Shown here piece by piece: positions 1 through 10,300 of a stretch of DNA of 64,000 nucleotides (positions are counted from its first letter, which is position 1; each line of letters begins with the position of its first letter). Below the pieces are notes generated by a model, which had not been told where the DNA came from, did no database searches, and worked only from the letters and a program-made list of their open reading frames with translations. Origin of the DNA: Ignelater luminosus (taxonomy: Eukaryota > Arthropoda > Insecta > Coleoptera > Elateridae); NCBI GenBank assembly GCA_011009095.1, contig VTPC01008549.1, positions 57,091 through 121,090 of the forward strand. Direction: 5' to 3'. The position numbers were made by a program, and so were the translations under genes.

Positions 1-220
1 TATTATTCTACTAACTTCATATTCAAATCTTCATAATTATCATCATTTTAATAATACGTCATTAATAATTATTTAACTCATTATGATTATCTTTAACACA
101 TTCATTCAAGCATCATTCATACCTTCTTGTCAAACCTAATATAAAATGCTTCCTATTCTTCTTTTGTTATTTTTGTCAACATTGGCTTCTAATTTTTACT
201 TTAACATTCTCTTGTAGTAT

Positions 221-1372
221 TTATTCTAGTTCTTTGATTTTCTTTCTTTTTCTGTATTTGTAATTTCTTTGTTCCTCTCTGACTCCTGATAGTAAATTCT
301 TTAAATGTTCTTTCATTATCATTTTATATTTTTCAATCCTTATTTTGGATTTACTATCTGTCTTAAATATTTTATACCTCGATTCCTTATTTTTCTCTCT
401 AGTCTTATTTTTAGATTTTCTTTTGACTTTGATCCCCTCCAACCTTTTATTTTCCATTGTCATCTTTATTTTGTTTCTTCTTTCCGCTTTTCTTGCTCTT
501 CTTAGTTTATTCTGCCAATTAATAGTACATTTCAATTTTTCTTTATTATTATTCTTATTTTGATAATTTCTTTCTTTTTTGTAATTATTCTTTATCTTAT
601 TTTTAAGATTTGCCTTTCTTATTGGTAAACTGTTAATTCTTTCTTTTGGATTTATTCGTTTGTGGTTTACTGAGAATTTTGCCATATTTTGAATTCCGTT
701 ATCCAATATACAATAATGACTTGGTCCATGATTACCTGGTGTTGATTTCTCTTCAACATTTTTGTTTATTTTTTCTAATTCTATTTTCACATTCTGCTGG
801 TAGTTTTCTTGTGCTTTTTCTTGCTCCTTAATTTTCTCATTTATATCTGCATCCCTTATTTGTAACATGTTGATAATTTCTTCTTGGTGTCTTTCTATTT
901 TCCTACGCATTTCATTCTGACATTCATCTATCTTATTATTCACCTCTTCTTGTATTTCACCTCTCATGTTTTTAACAATATTATCCCATCTATTCTCATG
1001 ATCTTCAAATTTTCTTTTAATTTCTTCAAATCTTTTCTCTTGATTATGATTGATTTCTTCAAATCTTTTAGTATTATCTTGTTTAATTTCTTCTAATCTT
1101 TTAGTTTGGTCTTCTATTCTTTTAGTTTGGTCTTCAAATCTTTTAGTTTGGTCTTCAAATCTCTTATCTTGGTCTTGTTTCATTTCTGTTAACATTTTAA
1201 GTAAATCTGGTTGTTGTTGTCTTATTTCTTTTTGCTCTTTATCTCCCTTTTCAACATCTCCCATGGTCTCCTCCATACTTGTACTTTCTTCTTCCATCTG
1301 TTTAATTTCAATATTTTCTTCCTCTCTTTTGTCCCTTTTTCTACTATCTACCGATTTACCTCGCTTTGACAT
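221..1372 (-). CDS. Gag-like coiled-coil/basic protein of LTR element copy 1
   Basis: An intact ORF of 383 aa from its first ATG (1372); a longer reading needs a TTG start. Residues about 1-60 are charged, acidic after a basic start. A stretch near residues 75-100 contains heptads of the form DQTKRFE in tandem, then a long Glu/Lys-rich coiled coil to about residue 210. The last ~170 residues are very basic, consistent with nucleic-acid binding. There is no CCHC knuckle, protease or polymerase motif. Its position right after the primer-binding site suggests a Gag-derived structural protein; this is inference. By eye it differs from the copy 2 protein at about 18 positions (roughly 95% identity), with no frameshift or stop in either copy. 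Confidence 0.7.
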   Translation of the reverse strand: MSKRGKSVDSRKRDKREEENIEIKQMEEESTSMEETMGDVEKGDKEQKEIRQQQPDLLKMLTEMKQDQDKRFEDQTKRFEDQTKRIEDQTKRLEEIKQDNTKRFEEINHNQEKRFEEIKRKFEDHENRWDNIVKNMRGEIQEEVNNKIDECQNEMRRKIERHQEEIINMLQIRDADINEKIKEQEKAQENYQQNVKIELEKINKNVEEKSTPGNHGPSHYCILDNGIQNMAKFSVNHKRINPKERINSLPIRKANLKNKIKNNYKKERNYQNKNNNKEKLKCTINWQNKLRRARKAERRNKIKMTMENKRLEGIKVKRKSKNKTREKNKESRYKIFKTDSKSKIRIEKYKMIMKEHLKNLLSGVREEQRNYKYRKRKKIKELE

Positions 1373-1434
1373 CTTTCCACTGCCAACAGACAACTAACAA
1401 AATGATAATTATGTTTTTTATTTAACTTGCCCTA

Positions 1435-1450
1435 CCACGTTGGGACGCCA
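1435..1450 (-). promoter_or_regulatory. Primer-binding site of LTR copy 1
   Basis: The minus strand reads TGGCGTCCCAACGTGG, beginning with TGG as expected for pairing to a tRNA 3'-CCA. It resembles the complement of the insect tRNA-Lys 3' end as I remember it, with one extra T after TGGCG. It lies 9 nt inside the LTR end, further than the usual 0-2 nt. Confidence 0.65.
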
Positions 1451-1459
1451 ATTTTTTTA

Positions 1460-1690
1460 TGTTATGATATGGAGAGCTCTTTTTCTCAGGGTCCTTATTT
1501 TTCTTCGTTTGGTTCTTAATTTTTTTATTAAAACGCTATTTTCTTAACAATATTAATTTATTTATATCTTACTGTCATTACATTTATCAAACAAAAAACA
1601 AAATATTTTTTTATACTCTCTTTTTTTTATCATTTTCAAATATCACTACATTTTTAATATCATCACATTTACATTTTTAATATCATCAAA
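1460..1690 (-). repeat. 5' LTR of copy 1
   Basis: On the minus strand it starts TTTGATGATATTAAAAATG, where copy 2 has TGTGATGATA, so the terminal TG is altered by one substitution. It ends CATATCATAACA. Its 231-bp length equals the 3' LTR of copy 2. Internal GTGATGAT motifs repeat near the start. The plus-strand bases just outside, 1691-1694 (CTAG), would be one copy of the 4-bp target duplication; the partner is off the window. Confidence 0.8.
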
Positions 1691-1692
1691 CT

Positions 1693-2939
1693 AGTTTTAA
1701 AAAAATAATTGATTTGGCCGATTACAATTGCGATATGGAAGTTCTAATGTTAGGATATTATGGTACGTCGCCTGAAACTATCGTAGTGGCAATCAATTTA
1801 TTTAGCAAAGGATTTGAAACAAGTGAACGTTTTGGCACCAGATGTTCGGATATACGGAGCAATCAATCGTCATCGTCATTTTACGAATCCATTGAGAATA
1901 ATTCACTTGCTGCCATATCCGTGGTTTGATTACAACAATTCACCATGAATAAAAACTCGAAGATTGGCGATTGTTAATCGATTCCTCCAAAAGCAGTTTG
2001 AAGGCAGTTCTTCTTCACATAACCAATTCAAAAAATTCTATTTTCATCGCATTGAGCACTGACACGAAGCAAACTTATGCATCATTGAAAAAAATCGTCG
2101 AGTATGTGAAATACAATGAACATAAGTGGAAGATTTGTGCCCATTTCAACGTGATAACGCTTTTGAGAGGAATGCAAACGGGATACACCAAAAATATGTG
2201 GTTCACCTGCTTATGGGATACCCGTTTTGCTGGCAATCAATATCAAGAACGCAACTGGCCTCTACGCGAAGAATTTAGATTGCGACGAAACAATATTATT
2301 GAGACTCCACTTGTGCCTACCGAAAAAATACTGCTACCACCGCTCCACATCAAACTAGGAATTGTTAAGAATTTTATAAAAGTATTAAAGGAAGGAAATG
2401 CATTCAACGAATTGCGTCGCATTTTTCTACGGTTAAGTGGAATGAACATAAAAGAAGGTGGATGTTTGAATCAAAGTGTTGATCAAATGAAATTTCATTT
2501 CATATCATGGTTATTTTACAGGAATACGTAATGGACCGGACATTCCTCGTTTGATGAATGATCAAGCATTTGAAAATGCACTCAGTGATCTGGAGCTTAT
2601 GACATAGGATTGTGTGAAAGTGATCCGAAAATTGGCGCATACTTATTGAAGAAATGCTTAACGCTTTCCACCGTATTAATGTTTGAATGTCATTAAAAAT
2701 TTATTTTATGCATTGTCGTGTAGAGAAATTGGCTGAACAATCACCAGTTGAATCTGATGAGCATGGCGAGCATTTCCATCAAGGGACGGCAACATTTCTT
2801 AGAATTTACAAGACGAAGCAGACGATACAAAAGAATGAGGAAATAATGATCGAGAACATTAAAGAAAATGCTAATTTTTTGTAAACAAATGATTGACAAT
2901 CGTGTTGTAATTGGCCAAATCAATTATTTTTTAAAAACT
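1693..2939 (+). mobile_element. Decayed DNA transposon with ~35-bp TIRs, superfamily not recognised
   Basis: Positions 1693-1727 and the reverse complement of 2905-2939 agree at about 33 of 35 bases. The shared core is ATAATTGATTTGGCC, preceded by AGTTTT and an A run. The interior is filled by a degenerate plus-strand coding region (next entry), so these look like the real ends of a 1,247-bp element. The target duplication cannot be read because LTR copy 1 abuts the left end; its presumed CTAG duplication covers 1691-1694. The LTR element therefore appears to have landed at the edge of this one. Confidence 0.7.
1930..2884 (+). pseudogene. Degenerate member of a recurrent uncharacterised arthropod gene family
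   Basis: The family is recognised from memory by a string of motifs in the expected order: DWRLLIDSSKSSLKAV (about 1950-1998), a KYNEHKWKIC segment and LRGMQTGYTK (about 2115-2195), WDTRF, ILLPPLHIKLGIVKNF (about 2325-2377), KEGG, then MSLKIYF and SDEHGEHFHQ (2687-2785). An open stretch of 186 codons runs 1971-2531. Stops or frameshifts lie before it and between 2531 and 2687, so it is not functional. I know no biochemical function for the family; members recur as uncharacterised proteins in arthropod and cnidarian genomes. Its location between TIRs suggests a transposon protein. A second fragment is at 18427-18621. Confidence 0.65.
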
Positions 2940-5900
2940 GATTTCTATTTGATGTAGTGTTATTGAGACGATCAATATCTGATCGATTTAAATCCAATAA
3001 ATAGTAAAAATGATAAGAATAACGTGTTTTTGGGGTTCTTGGGCCTATAACCTTCGAACCTCAAATCTTTTGAAAAAAAGCGCCAAGCTAGAACAACGGC
3101 TAGCACCATTGAATTTAGAATACTCGAGTTAGGTTTTTCAGCCGGGTGCCCAGCTTGTCACAAAGAAAAAGTTGCCAATTCTAGCTCAGTGTATTCAATG
3201 CTCTAGCAGCAGATGACATTTGGCTTTCTGTAATGCAATATAGATAAACTGGGTTTTTCCCTTTCTGTCAAGAAAAAAGCTATCAGACTCTTTTTAACAG
3301 AAACTTGTAAATTCTAAAGATTTATCTATTTGTGCAAAATTACAATCTTGCTGTTAATCAATCAAATCTTATTTATCTGATAGGCCTTTATTTCTAATTC
3401 TTAGTCTGTTTTTTTTGCTGTGATAGTCTTAAATTTCTCAGACATGGTAAAATTCATGCTGACGACACAAATCTATCAAAGTTTAGTTTCTGACAAACGC
3501 GAAGCGTTGATACTTCAATTTGTAGTTTTGTGATGTGTAAGACAAAATCTTGATTGAGTTTCATTGAGTCTTAGTTGCTCAAATGACAGTCATTAGACAA
3601 AGAGGAAAAAGTGTTTTAGCCACACTTCGTTCATCAAGTCAAGATAGAATCTAGTTGCAATTAAGGGTAAAGAAATCCGTAGTGTTTTTTACAAATTGCA
3701 ATATGAGGAATTACAGATGATAGATCTGAAATGCCAAGCACATCACGTCTTTTGCTAAACTTTTAACCGTTTTTGCTCTCATGTATAAATATCTTATTAC
3801 AATTTTATGAAAGGTGATTTTTGGCTTTTTCATGCCCAAATTGTGCAAGTTTAGTCTTGATTTTTTTGCCCAAAAATTGTACGATTTCGTGCAAAACCAA
3901 TATTACTTTTTCTCTTTCATAAACTGTGCAATCCAGTTTTTAAATAGGCCGTGCATAAACAGTCTTTACCTATTTCCCTTATGGGCTAAGTTAGCAAAAA
4001 ATCTATCAACCGTCAACCCTTGGACACTTTTAATTAATTTTCTAATCAACCAACTCACGTTAAACTTTGAAAATTAGATCCAATTAATTCACACAACTGC
4101 ATTGGGTTATGCTTTGTAAATTGTTGATAACTGATGTTTAAAGTTTTAATGGAAATGAGGAATTTGCAACGCAACTTAAATATTAAAATGTCAGAAGAAC
4201 ATTATGATTCTGAATTTTTTTAATGCTGTAAGCGATCTGTAGGCCATTTGAAGAAATCTGTGTAAGATTGATTAAAATGGTGGTTGTTAGTGTGATGCAA
4301 AATTCTTACAAGTGGAAGAGAACTGTAAAAATTACCAAAACTTGCCATAACACATGAAACAGTTATGCAAGATGAAGAAAACAAGGGGAAATGATGAAAC
4401 CATGAAGAACGTCAGACCGTGTACATTAGAGAAGGTCAACATTGATACTGCGGCACGTCTTAATAGTGGAAAGTAATCTGTTACAGTCCAAAAAATTGCA
4501 ATTTCTTTTGGTAGATTTAAGATACAATTCACTGTAGCTTTGAGCAGTTTTCGTTATACCTAAGACGCAACAAATCAAACATATATGTTATTAAACTTAA
4601 TTAAATTAAATCAAACTGTATAAGTTCAAAAAAAATTACTCAACCATGTCAAATAAGTTACAACAAATCCTAACCTTTACACTAACTACAAAAATCCAAT
4701 TATAATCAAAACTAAATAAATGTAGAAAACTTAATTCAAAATAAAATTGAAACATTTATTTTTAAAGCTGAATGTCAAGAATTTAGTACAATAACTTATC
4801 AGGCCGGCACACTTCAACCGCTAATCTGCAAGTTCACAGGTACTAATGTAAAAATGCAATTTTCTGTTTAAATTTTACAGCCATCATAAAAGGAGAAATT
4901 AATAATTTCAAAACATTTTTATTTTAATGAAATTTCTAGAACCATCCAAATCCCAAACTTTAATAAAAATTGAAATTAACGTTATTTAGCAAATTCAAAT
5001 AAAACTATCAAATATCAAGAGTGAAGTCATTCATAATAATTTTATAAGGAATTCAACAAGAAGCAGTTTCGCATGCCAATTGAAAAAAGGAACCTCTCAC
5101 AACCTTCGGCGGGCTCCGTACGGAAGCTGCGGATGCTAATTCCTGAACAAAAATCAATTTAGATTACGAAACTGAATATAACCAATGTAATCTAAAGGAT
5201 TGCCAAAAAAAATCTATCAAGACAAATTTTGAAAAAATATACTAAACCAAAAGAACTATCAGACCAATAAATAATGACTTGCATTTCACAACAAAAATAT
5301 TTCGATTATACAGAGTGATGGGCTATTATAAAATTCAGTAATAGCACACAAAATTAAATTTTAATATCAAAATCGTTGAAATAGTAAATCTTAAGTTATT
5401 TTAAGCAAGAGAATCTTTACGGACAAAAATCTCTATGTCGTAGTTAATGTCGATGTACTATAAGTTAGCACTGAATTCGTTCACAAGACCAGAAGCGGAC
5501 GACTCCTACGGTTCCGTCTTAAATCCCGAGGCGAGAAAATCTAACAGCCTAGATTTGATGGATAGACTCCTGACTTCTAAACGGCATAAGTCTAGGTACC
5601 TGCCAGATAAACGACACTAGGTTCCAACTCCGGACGCAGCTTAGGGGTAAAATAAAAAACTGGGGACAAGCAACGGCAATCAAAAATTGGTAGATACAAG
5701 GAAGCACAAGGGAAAAAAAACTTACCCCTAATTGTAGGGTTTTTTCTTCCACTCACTCGTCAAAAAATTTGACGAATAAAAAAAAACTAACTATACGCTG
5801 GTTGCGTCTCGTCTGCCACAAGCAGTCTTTCCTTCTCCCAATAGTCGAATCCAACCGGTTCGTGATTCCACGCTCAACGCAGGAAGAAAATTAAGCAAAT

Positions 5901-6004
5901 TTTAAACAATGATAGATTCTATCCGGGGTTCAATTAAAGAAAGCTGATTAGAAGAAATAATGAAAAACTCAAGGAGAAAAGAAACCCGCAAGATAACCGT
6001 AATA
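2940..6004. other. No recognised gene
   Basis: AT-rich sequence with only short ORFs and no protein motif I recognise. Two patches are richer in GC and CpG: 5098-5150, with a possible micro-exon on the minus strand (see findings), and about 5460-5900. At 5757-5775 there is a small perfect hairpin, TCGTCAAA and TTTGACGA around a 3-nt loop. The mariner at 6007 follows directly. Confidence 0.5.
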
Positions 6005-6006
6005 TA

Positions 6007-7300
6007 CGAGGGTTGCTATTTATATTTCTGGCCTTGGCAACACTGACTGTTTCCAGGCTTCAGCTGACATTTCCGGTGTAAACTTTACATTGTTGAACAT
6101 AACCTCAACCACAACATTTTGTCATTTGAGTGCGATTAGTGTTGTTTGCAGTTAATTGAAAAGTGCATTCCCTAGTAAAAAATGGAATTGACCCGTGAAC
6201 ACTTTCGTGCAATTATTTTTCATAACTTTCGACGTGGATTATCACGACAAGAGTGCATCAATGAACTTAATACATTATATAACGATGAAGCTCCATCCTA
6301 CAGCACTGTAAAAAACTGGTATAATGAATTCAAACGTGGCCGATGTTCACTCCAGGACGAAATCCGTGAAGGCCGTCCAAAATCTGTCGTTGTGCCTGAA
6401 AACATCGATGCTGTGCGTGAACTGATTAAACAAGATCGTCATGTGACATACCGTGAGATTGAGGCATCTTTGGGCATTAGTATGACTAGCATCAACAAAA
6501 TATTACATGATCATTTGGCCGTAAAAAAAATTTGTTCCCGTTGGATCCCGCATAACCTCACCAATGCTCAAAAAAAGGCTCGCGTCGACTGGTGCATTGA
6601 AATGTTGAAAATATTTGCGAAAGGTGCATCAAAGGCTGTGTATAACATCTGCACAGGTGACGAATCATGGATCTACGCATATGACCCCGAAACAAAACAG
6701 CAATCAACTGTGTGGGTCTTTCAAGACGAGCCAAATCCAACAAAAGTTGTTCGCGGAAGAAGCACATCGAAGCAAATGGTTGCCTGTTTCTTTGGCATTA
6801 CCGGTCATGTGGCAACAGTGGCGTTAGAGCAACGTAAGACGGTCAACTCTGAATGGTACACAACCATTTGTTTGCCAGAAGTCATTGGAGAAATTCGGAA
6901 AACTTCAAAGAAGAGGCGAATCATTCTTCATCATGACAATGCAAGCTCTCACACCGCTGCTCAAACAAATGAATATTTAACCAGCCAGAAGGTCGAGTTG
7001 ATGGGCCATCCACCATACAGCCCTGATTTGGCACCCAATGACTTCTTTTTATTCCCGTACATCAAAAACAAACTGCGTGGTCAACGATTTTCAACACCAG
7101 AAGAAGCCGTTTTTTGTTTCAAAACGCATATTTTGGAGCTGCCTCAAACAAAGTGGAAAAAGTGCTTCAAAAATTGGTTTAAACGCATGGAAAAGTGTAT
7201 CAATCTTAATGGAGAATATTTTGAAAAATAATAAAACTAGTTTCGATCATAAATACTTGTTTTTTCATTGTTAGGCCAGAAATATAAATAGCAACCCTCG
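6007..7300 (+). mobile_element. Intact mariner transposon (DD34D)
   Basis: A 1,294-bp element with perfect 28-bp TIRs (6007-6034 and 7273-7300, both starting CGAGGGTTGCTATTTATA when read inward). It is flanked by TA duplications at 6005-6006 and 7301-7302. One full-length transposase ORF fills the centre. Perfect TIRs, intact TA sites and an unbroken ORF are what a recently moved, possibly active copy should look like. It belongs to a different mariner lineage from the two copies at 53.1 and 62.4 kb, whose TIRs begin CGAGGGTGGTCTGAA. Confidence 0.95.
6182..7231 (+). CDS. Mariner transposase, full length (349 aa)
   Basis: Cut-and-paste transposase that binds its own TIRs, excises the element and inserts it at TA in the nucleus. 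Residues 1-110 hold the paired helix-turn-helix DNA-binding region, including WYNEFKRGR, EGRPKS and YREIEASLGIS. The linker RWIPHNL (about 120-126) corresponds to the family's conserved WVPHEL. The catalytic triad is complete: D160 (TGDESWI), D252 (HHDNASSH) and D287 (YSPDLAPND), with 34 residues between the last two. HPPYSPDL is also present. Length agrees with the ~345 aa usual for mariner. The ATG at 6182 lies 175 bp inside the left TIR, and the stop is 40 bp before the right TIR. Nothing is broken. Function is inferred from motifs only. Confidence 0.95.
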   Translation: MELTREHFRAIIFHNFRRGLSRQECINELNTLYNDEAPSYSTVKNWYNEFKRGRCSLQDEIREGRPKSVVVPENIDAVRELIKQDRHVTYREIEASLGISMTSINKILHDHLAVKKICSRWIPHNLTNAQKKARVDWCIEMLKIFAKGASKAVYNICTGDESWIYAYDPETKQQSTVWVFQDEPNPTKVVRGRSTSKQMVACFFGITGHVATVALEQRKTVNSEWYTTICLPEVIGEIRKTSKKRRIILHHDNASSHTAAQTNEYLTSQKVELMGHPPYSPDLAPNDFFLFPYIKNKLRGQRFSTPEEAVFCFKTHILELPQTKWKKCFKNWFKRMEKCINLNGEYFEK

Positions 7301-7302
7301 TA

Positions 7303-10300
7303 TTAACCTTCAAGAGGATAAAAATATCACCATCCAAATCCGAGCGAACATCTATTCACAACCTTTTTAATTTAGAAAATTTAGAAGATAACACCCCTAA
7401 CGGAAGAGAAGATAATAGAACATTTAAATTTCCACTGCGGAAAATTAAACTCCAATATTTGAAATGAATATACGCAGCGTTTCACCTGCCCTAGAAGTTG
7501 TGAAATACAAAAAATGTTTCAAACTGAAAACAAGAGAATGTGAACCCAGACTAATAAAATTCGTAACCCGACATTTCTAATTACAATGCTTAATGATCAA
7601 AGCTTTTGTTTTTATACAAAATTAAGAAACTACGGGCATCCCCAAAAGCGCAAAAAGCCAATTTCCATGTAATGGTAAAGAACAAAAAATGACCGTTACA
7701 AACCTTGAAAAAACCTAGAAACCGTGCTTATCCTGCTGTTCGTCTTGGTGGTGAAAAGAATCTTTTAAAAATTGAAGTCTAAAAAGCCGTAGTGCTCCCA
7801 TTGTCCAGGCAGGAACGTCGCCTTTTGGTGGATTTAAAGTACAACACAAAATAGTCTAAAGCTATAATTTCAAGGACGGGCAGTGTATCCAACAGTAGAA
7901 CATCGAACCGCGTACATTAGGAAAAGTCTTGGTGATGGAAAAATAACTCGCTAAGCATGACAAAGCTGTAGTGATACAGTGGTACAATATGCTGCAGTTT
8001 TTGTTATGTATCTGTCAATTTGTTTAGATTTATCACAGTTTACGAAGACTAACCACTACGACCAATCTCTTGGTTATTATTTTCGAACGTCTGACATCTA
8101 TAAGGGTTCTACCTAAAACAATAAAATACGATCATTTTGGTTTTGGTAAACCCAGAGGGCCTTCTTCCTCTGGAGACTCTACTGGACACTAACACCACCA
8201 TTACCACCACCAGTATTTCTTCGCCGACCGCATCACTGTGCTGTCAAAATACATTAGATTGCTTATGGACACACAGTTAGCATGTTCTTATAACTGCATT
8301 GGGTGAGCTAGTATCTGAAGTTTTGCATTATTTTTCAATAGGCTTCCAGTGTTTTGAGTTTTGTTCGTATTTCGTTGTTTAGATGATGAAATCTAAGTAT
8401 GTCCGGCGGGACATGCAGTTATTAATCGTACCCGATATTTTTAGTTTTTAAAGAAATGTATTTTCAGGCTATGAGTTTGAAATTTATAGTAGTTTGCTGG
8501 GCAGCATGCTAAAACATAGTAGTAAGCTTATTTCTTTCAGCAGCAGTATTGATTTCCATTGGTTTTTCTAAACCCTAATCTCAAATTTATGTCTGAATAA
8601 ATTATATTTCTCTTGTACTCAATTGGGTTACAACCAACACTATTGGTGTAGGTTTTGTTTTTATAACATCAGTTAGATCACTAATAATCGTAAGTTGCCA
8701 CTATTAAATTAGTATTTGTTGGATCAAATTCGCTAATTACGAAGCAATATAGGTTCTGCGTCTATAAACAACTGTACAAAGCAGTAAATCAAGATTTTGA
8801 AGTACAATAAATTCTTATAGTAATCAGTCTTTACCCTAACCATACCTACGGTATACCTTCTAGTACATTAAGCATATGCCTTCAACTTATTTAATTTTTA
8901 CTTATTATTCGTACAATAGAAATTAAAATTGGGTAATTTATCCACACATCAAAATTAGCAACTTTAATATTCATAAACTGAGAAACGAATTCATTTTTTA
9001 TAATTCTTCTTCTTAGGAGATTTTTCTGGTATCCATCTTAAAGTAATAGACTGGAAAACTTTTTTAAATATTTCATACAAAACCACCTTCATCTATCTTG
9101 CTGCTCGAATGCGATAAGACGAAGAATTTAAACCAGACAACTTATGGCCATTTAGGCCATTTGCTGCAAATGAGATAATTTAACCAACGTTTGTTATGTT
9201 CTCTCACTAGAAAGCGACTAAGTTTAAAGATAATGAGACAAACTTGAGAAAGTTATTTACGAACATATAAAACGTAATCTTTTTGCATTTATTTTGTACT
9301 ACAGTTTTGTGATTTGTTTTTCTGGTTTATGAAAAATGATTGAAGTTCTTTTGCTTGTGTTTACTTCTCTTCTCGTTCCCATTTTTACGTCGAATTTGTT
9401 TTTGTCTGAATGATAAAAGCATACTAATAAATTATTCCAAGACGTTCTTCGGTTTAGTATCATTTTATTAAGAGATTTTTCTGAATGCTATCTATACATT
9501 AAGTTAGTAAGATTTTCCTTAAAACATGCATACTTTAAAAACCATTCTTTTTGGTTAGAAGACGTTCAAGGAGCCCAAAGGTTAAATAATGTTTGTTTTA
9601 AGAAGCAAGTGTTGATTTTTAAATTAAAAAAATAATAAATACTTTAAAATTAGTCGAATTTGTTCTAAAAACAAAAACTGACGTAGGCATATATAAAAAG
9701 TTTCTGTTTTTCCCCGAAAAGCATTATAATATTTTCACAAAAGTATAACTAACTTCTGTTTTATAAATATTTAGAACATTAATACTCATTGTTTGCTTAA
9801 AGATATATTTATGAGAAAAACGATGTTTAACCTTATTGTGAAAACACATTTGAATACATTTTGAAATTATAACATGTAAACATCTGAAAGACAAAAGTAC
9901 AGCACTTTAGTTAAAAATAATATTTAAGATGTACACACCAACTACAACATTAATATCGTAGGCGAAAGGAAGGAAAGTTATCGTGTTTGATTTTCCGCTC
10001 CCAATTTTAAAAAGAACGAAATTTTTTGAAAATCTCTGTTTCCATGTTTACCTACACAACAAAGGAAAACCACATGAAACATTGTTGAAATCTCAGATTT
10101 CATTCAATCACACCGCTCCAACTTCTATAGAAATACTGTTGAGACTGTTTCATCTCATCTAATAATAAAGTAAAAAATCTTTATGACTATCTTTAGTTAT
10201 TCAAAGTTTGAAGCTTTTAAAGAACGACAAAGTTAGCATAGCCATTGCAAGAGACTCATGTCCGTGTTATTTGTGTGCAATAAAATAATAAAGACTGTCT

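Larger units (their letters stand above)
1..1690 (-). mobile_element. Non-autonomous LTR retrotransposon, copy 1 (3' end outside window or rearranged)
   Basis: Reading the minus strand there is a 231-bp LTR (1690 to 1460), an 8-9 nt A/T spacer, a primer-binding site (1450-1435), and one long ORF ending at 221. It matches copy 2 on the plus strand at 47685-49700. The match continues past the ORF to about position 166 and is then lost: positions 1-165 do not resemble the corresponding part of copy 2. The 3' LTR is therefore beyond the window edge, or this copy has a different 3' region. No protease, reverse transcriptase or integrase is visible, so the element would depend on enzymes supplied by a relative. 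Confidence 0.8.

Noticed and set aside
1050-1397. 115-codon plus-strand ORF opposite the LTR ORF, and its mirror at 47953-48300
   Set aside because: Exact antisense of the DQTKRFE repeat region; the repeat keeps the opposite strand open. No independent motif.
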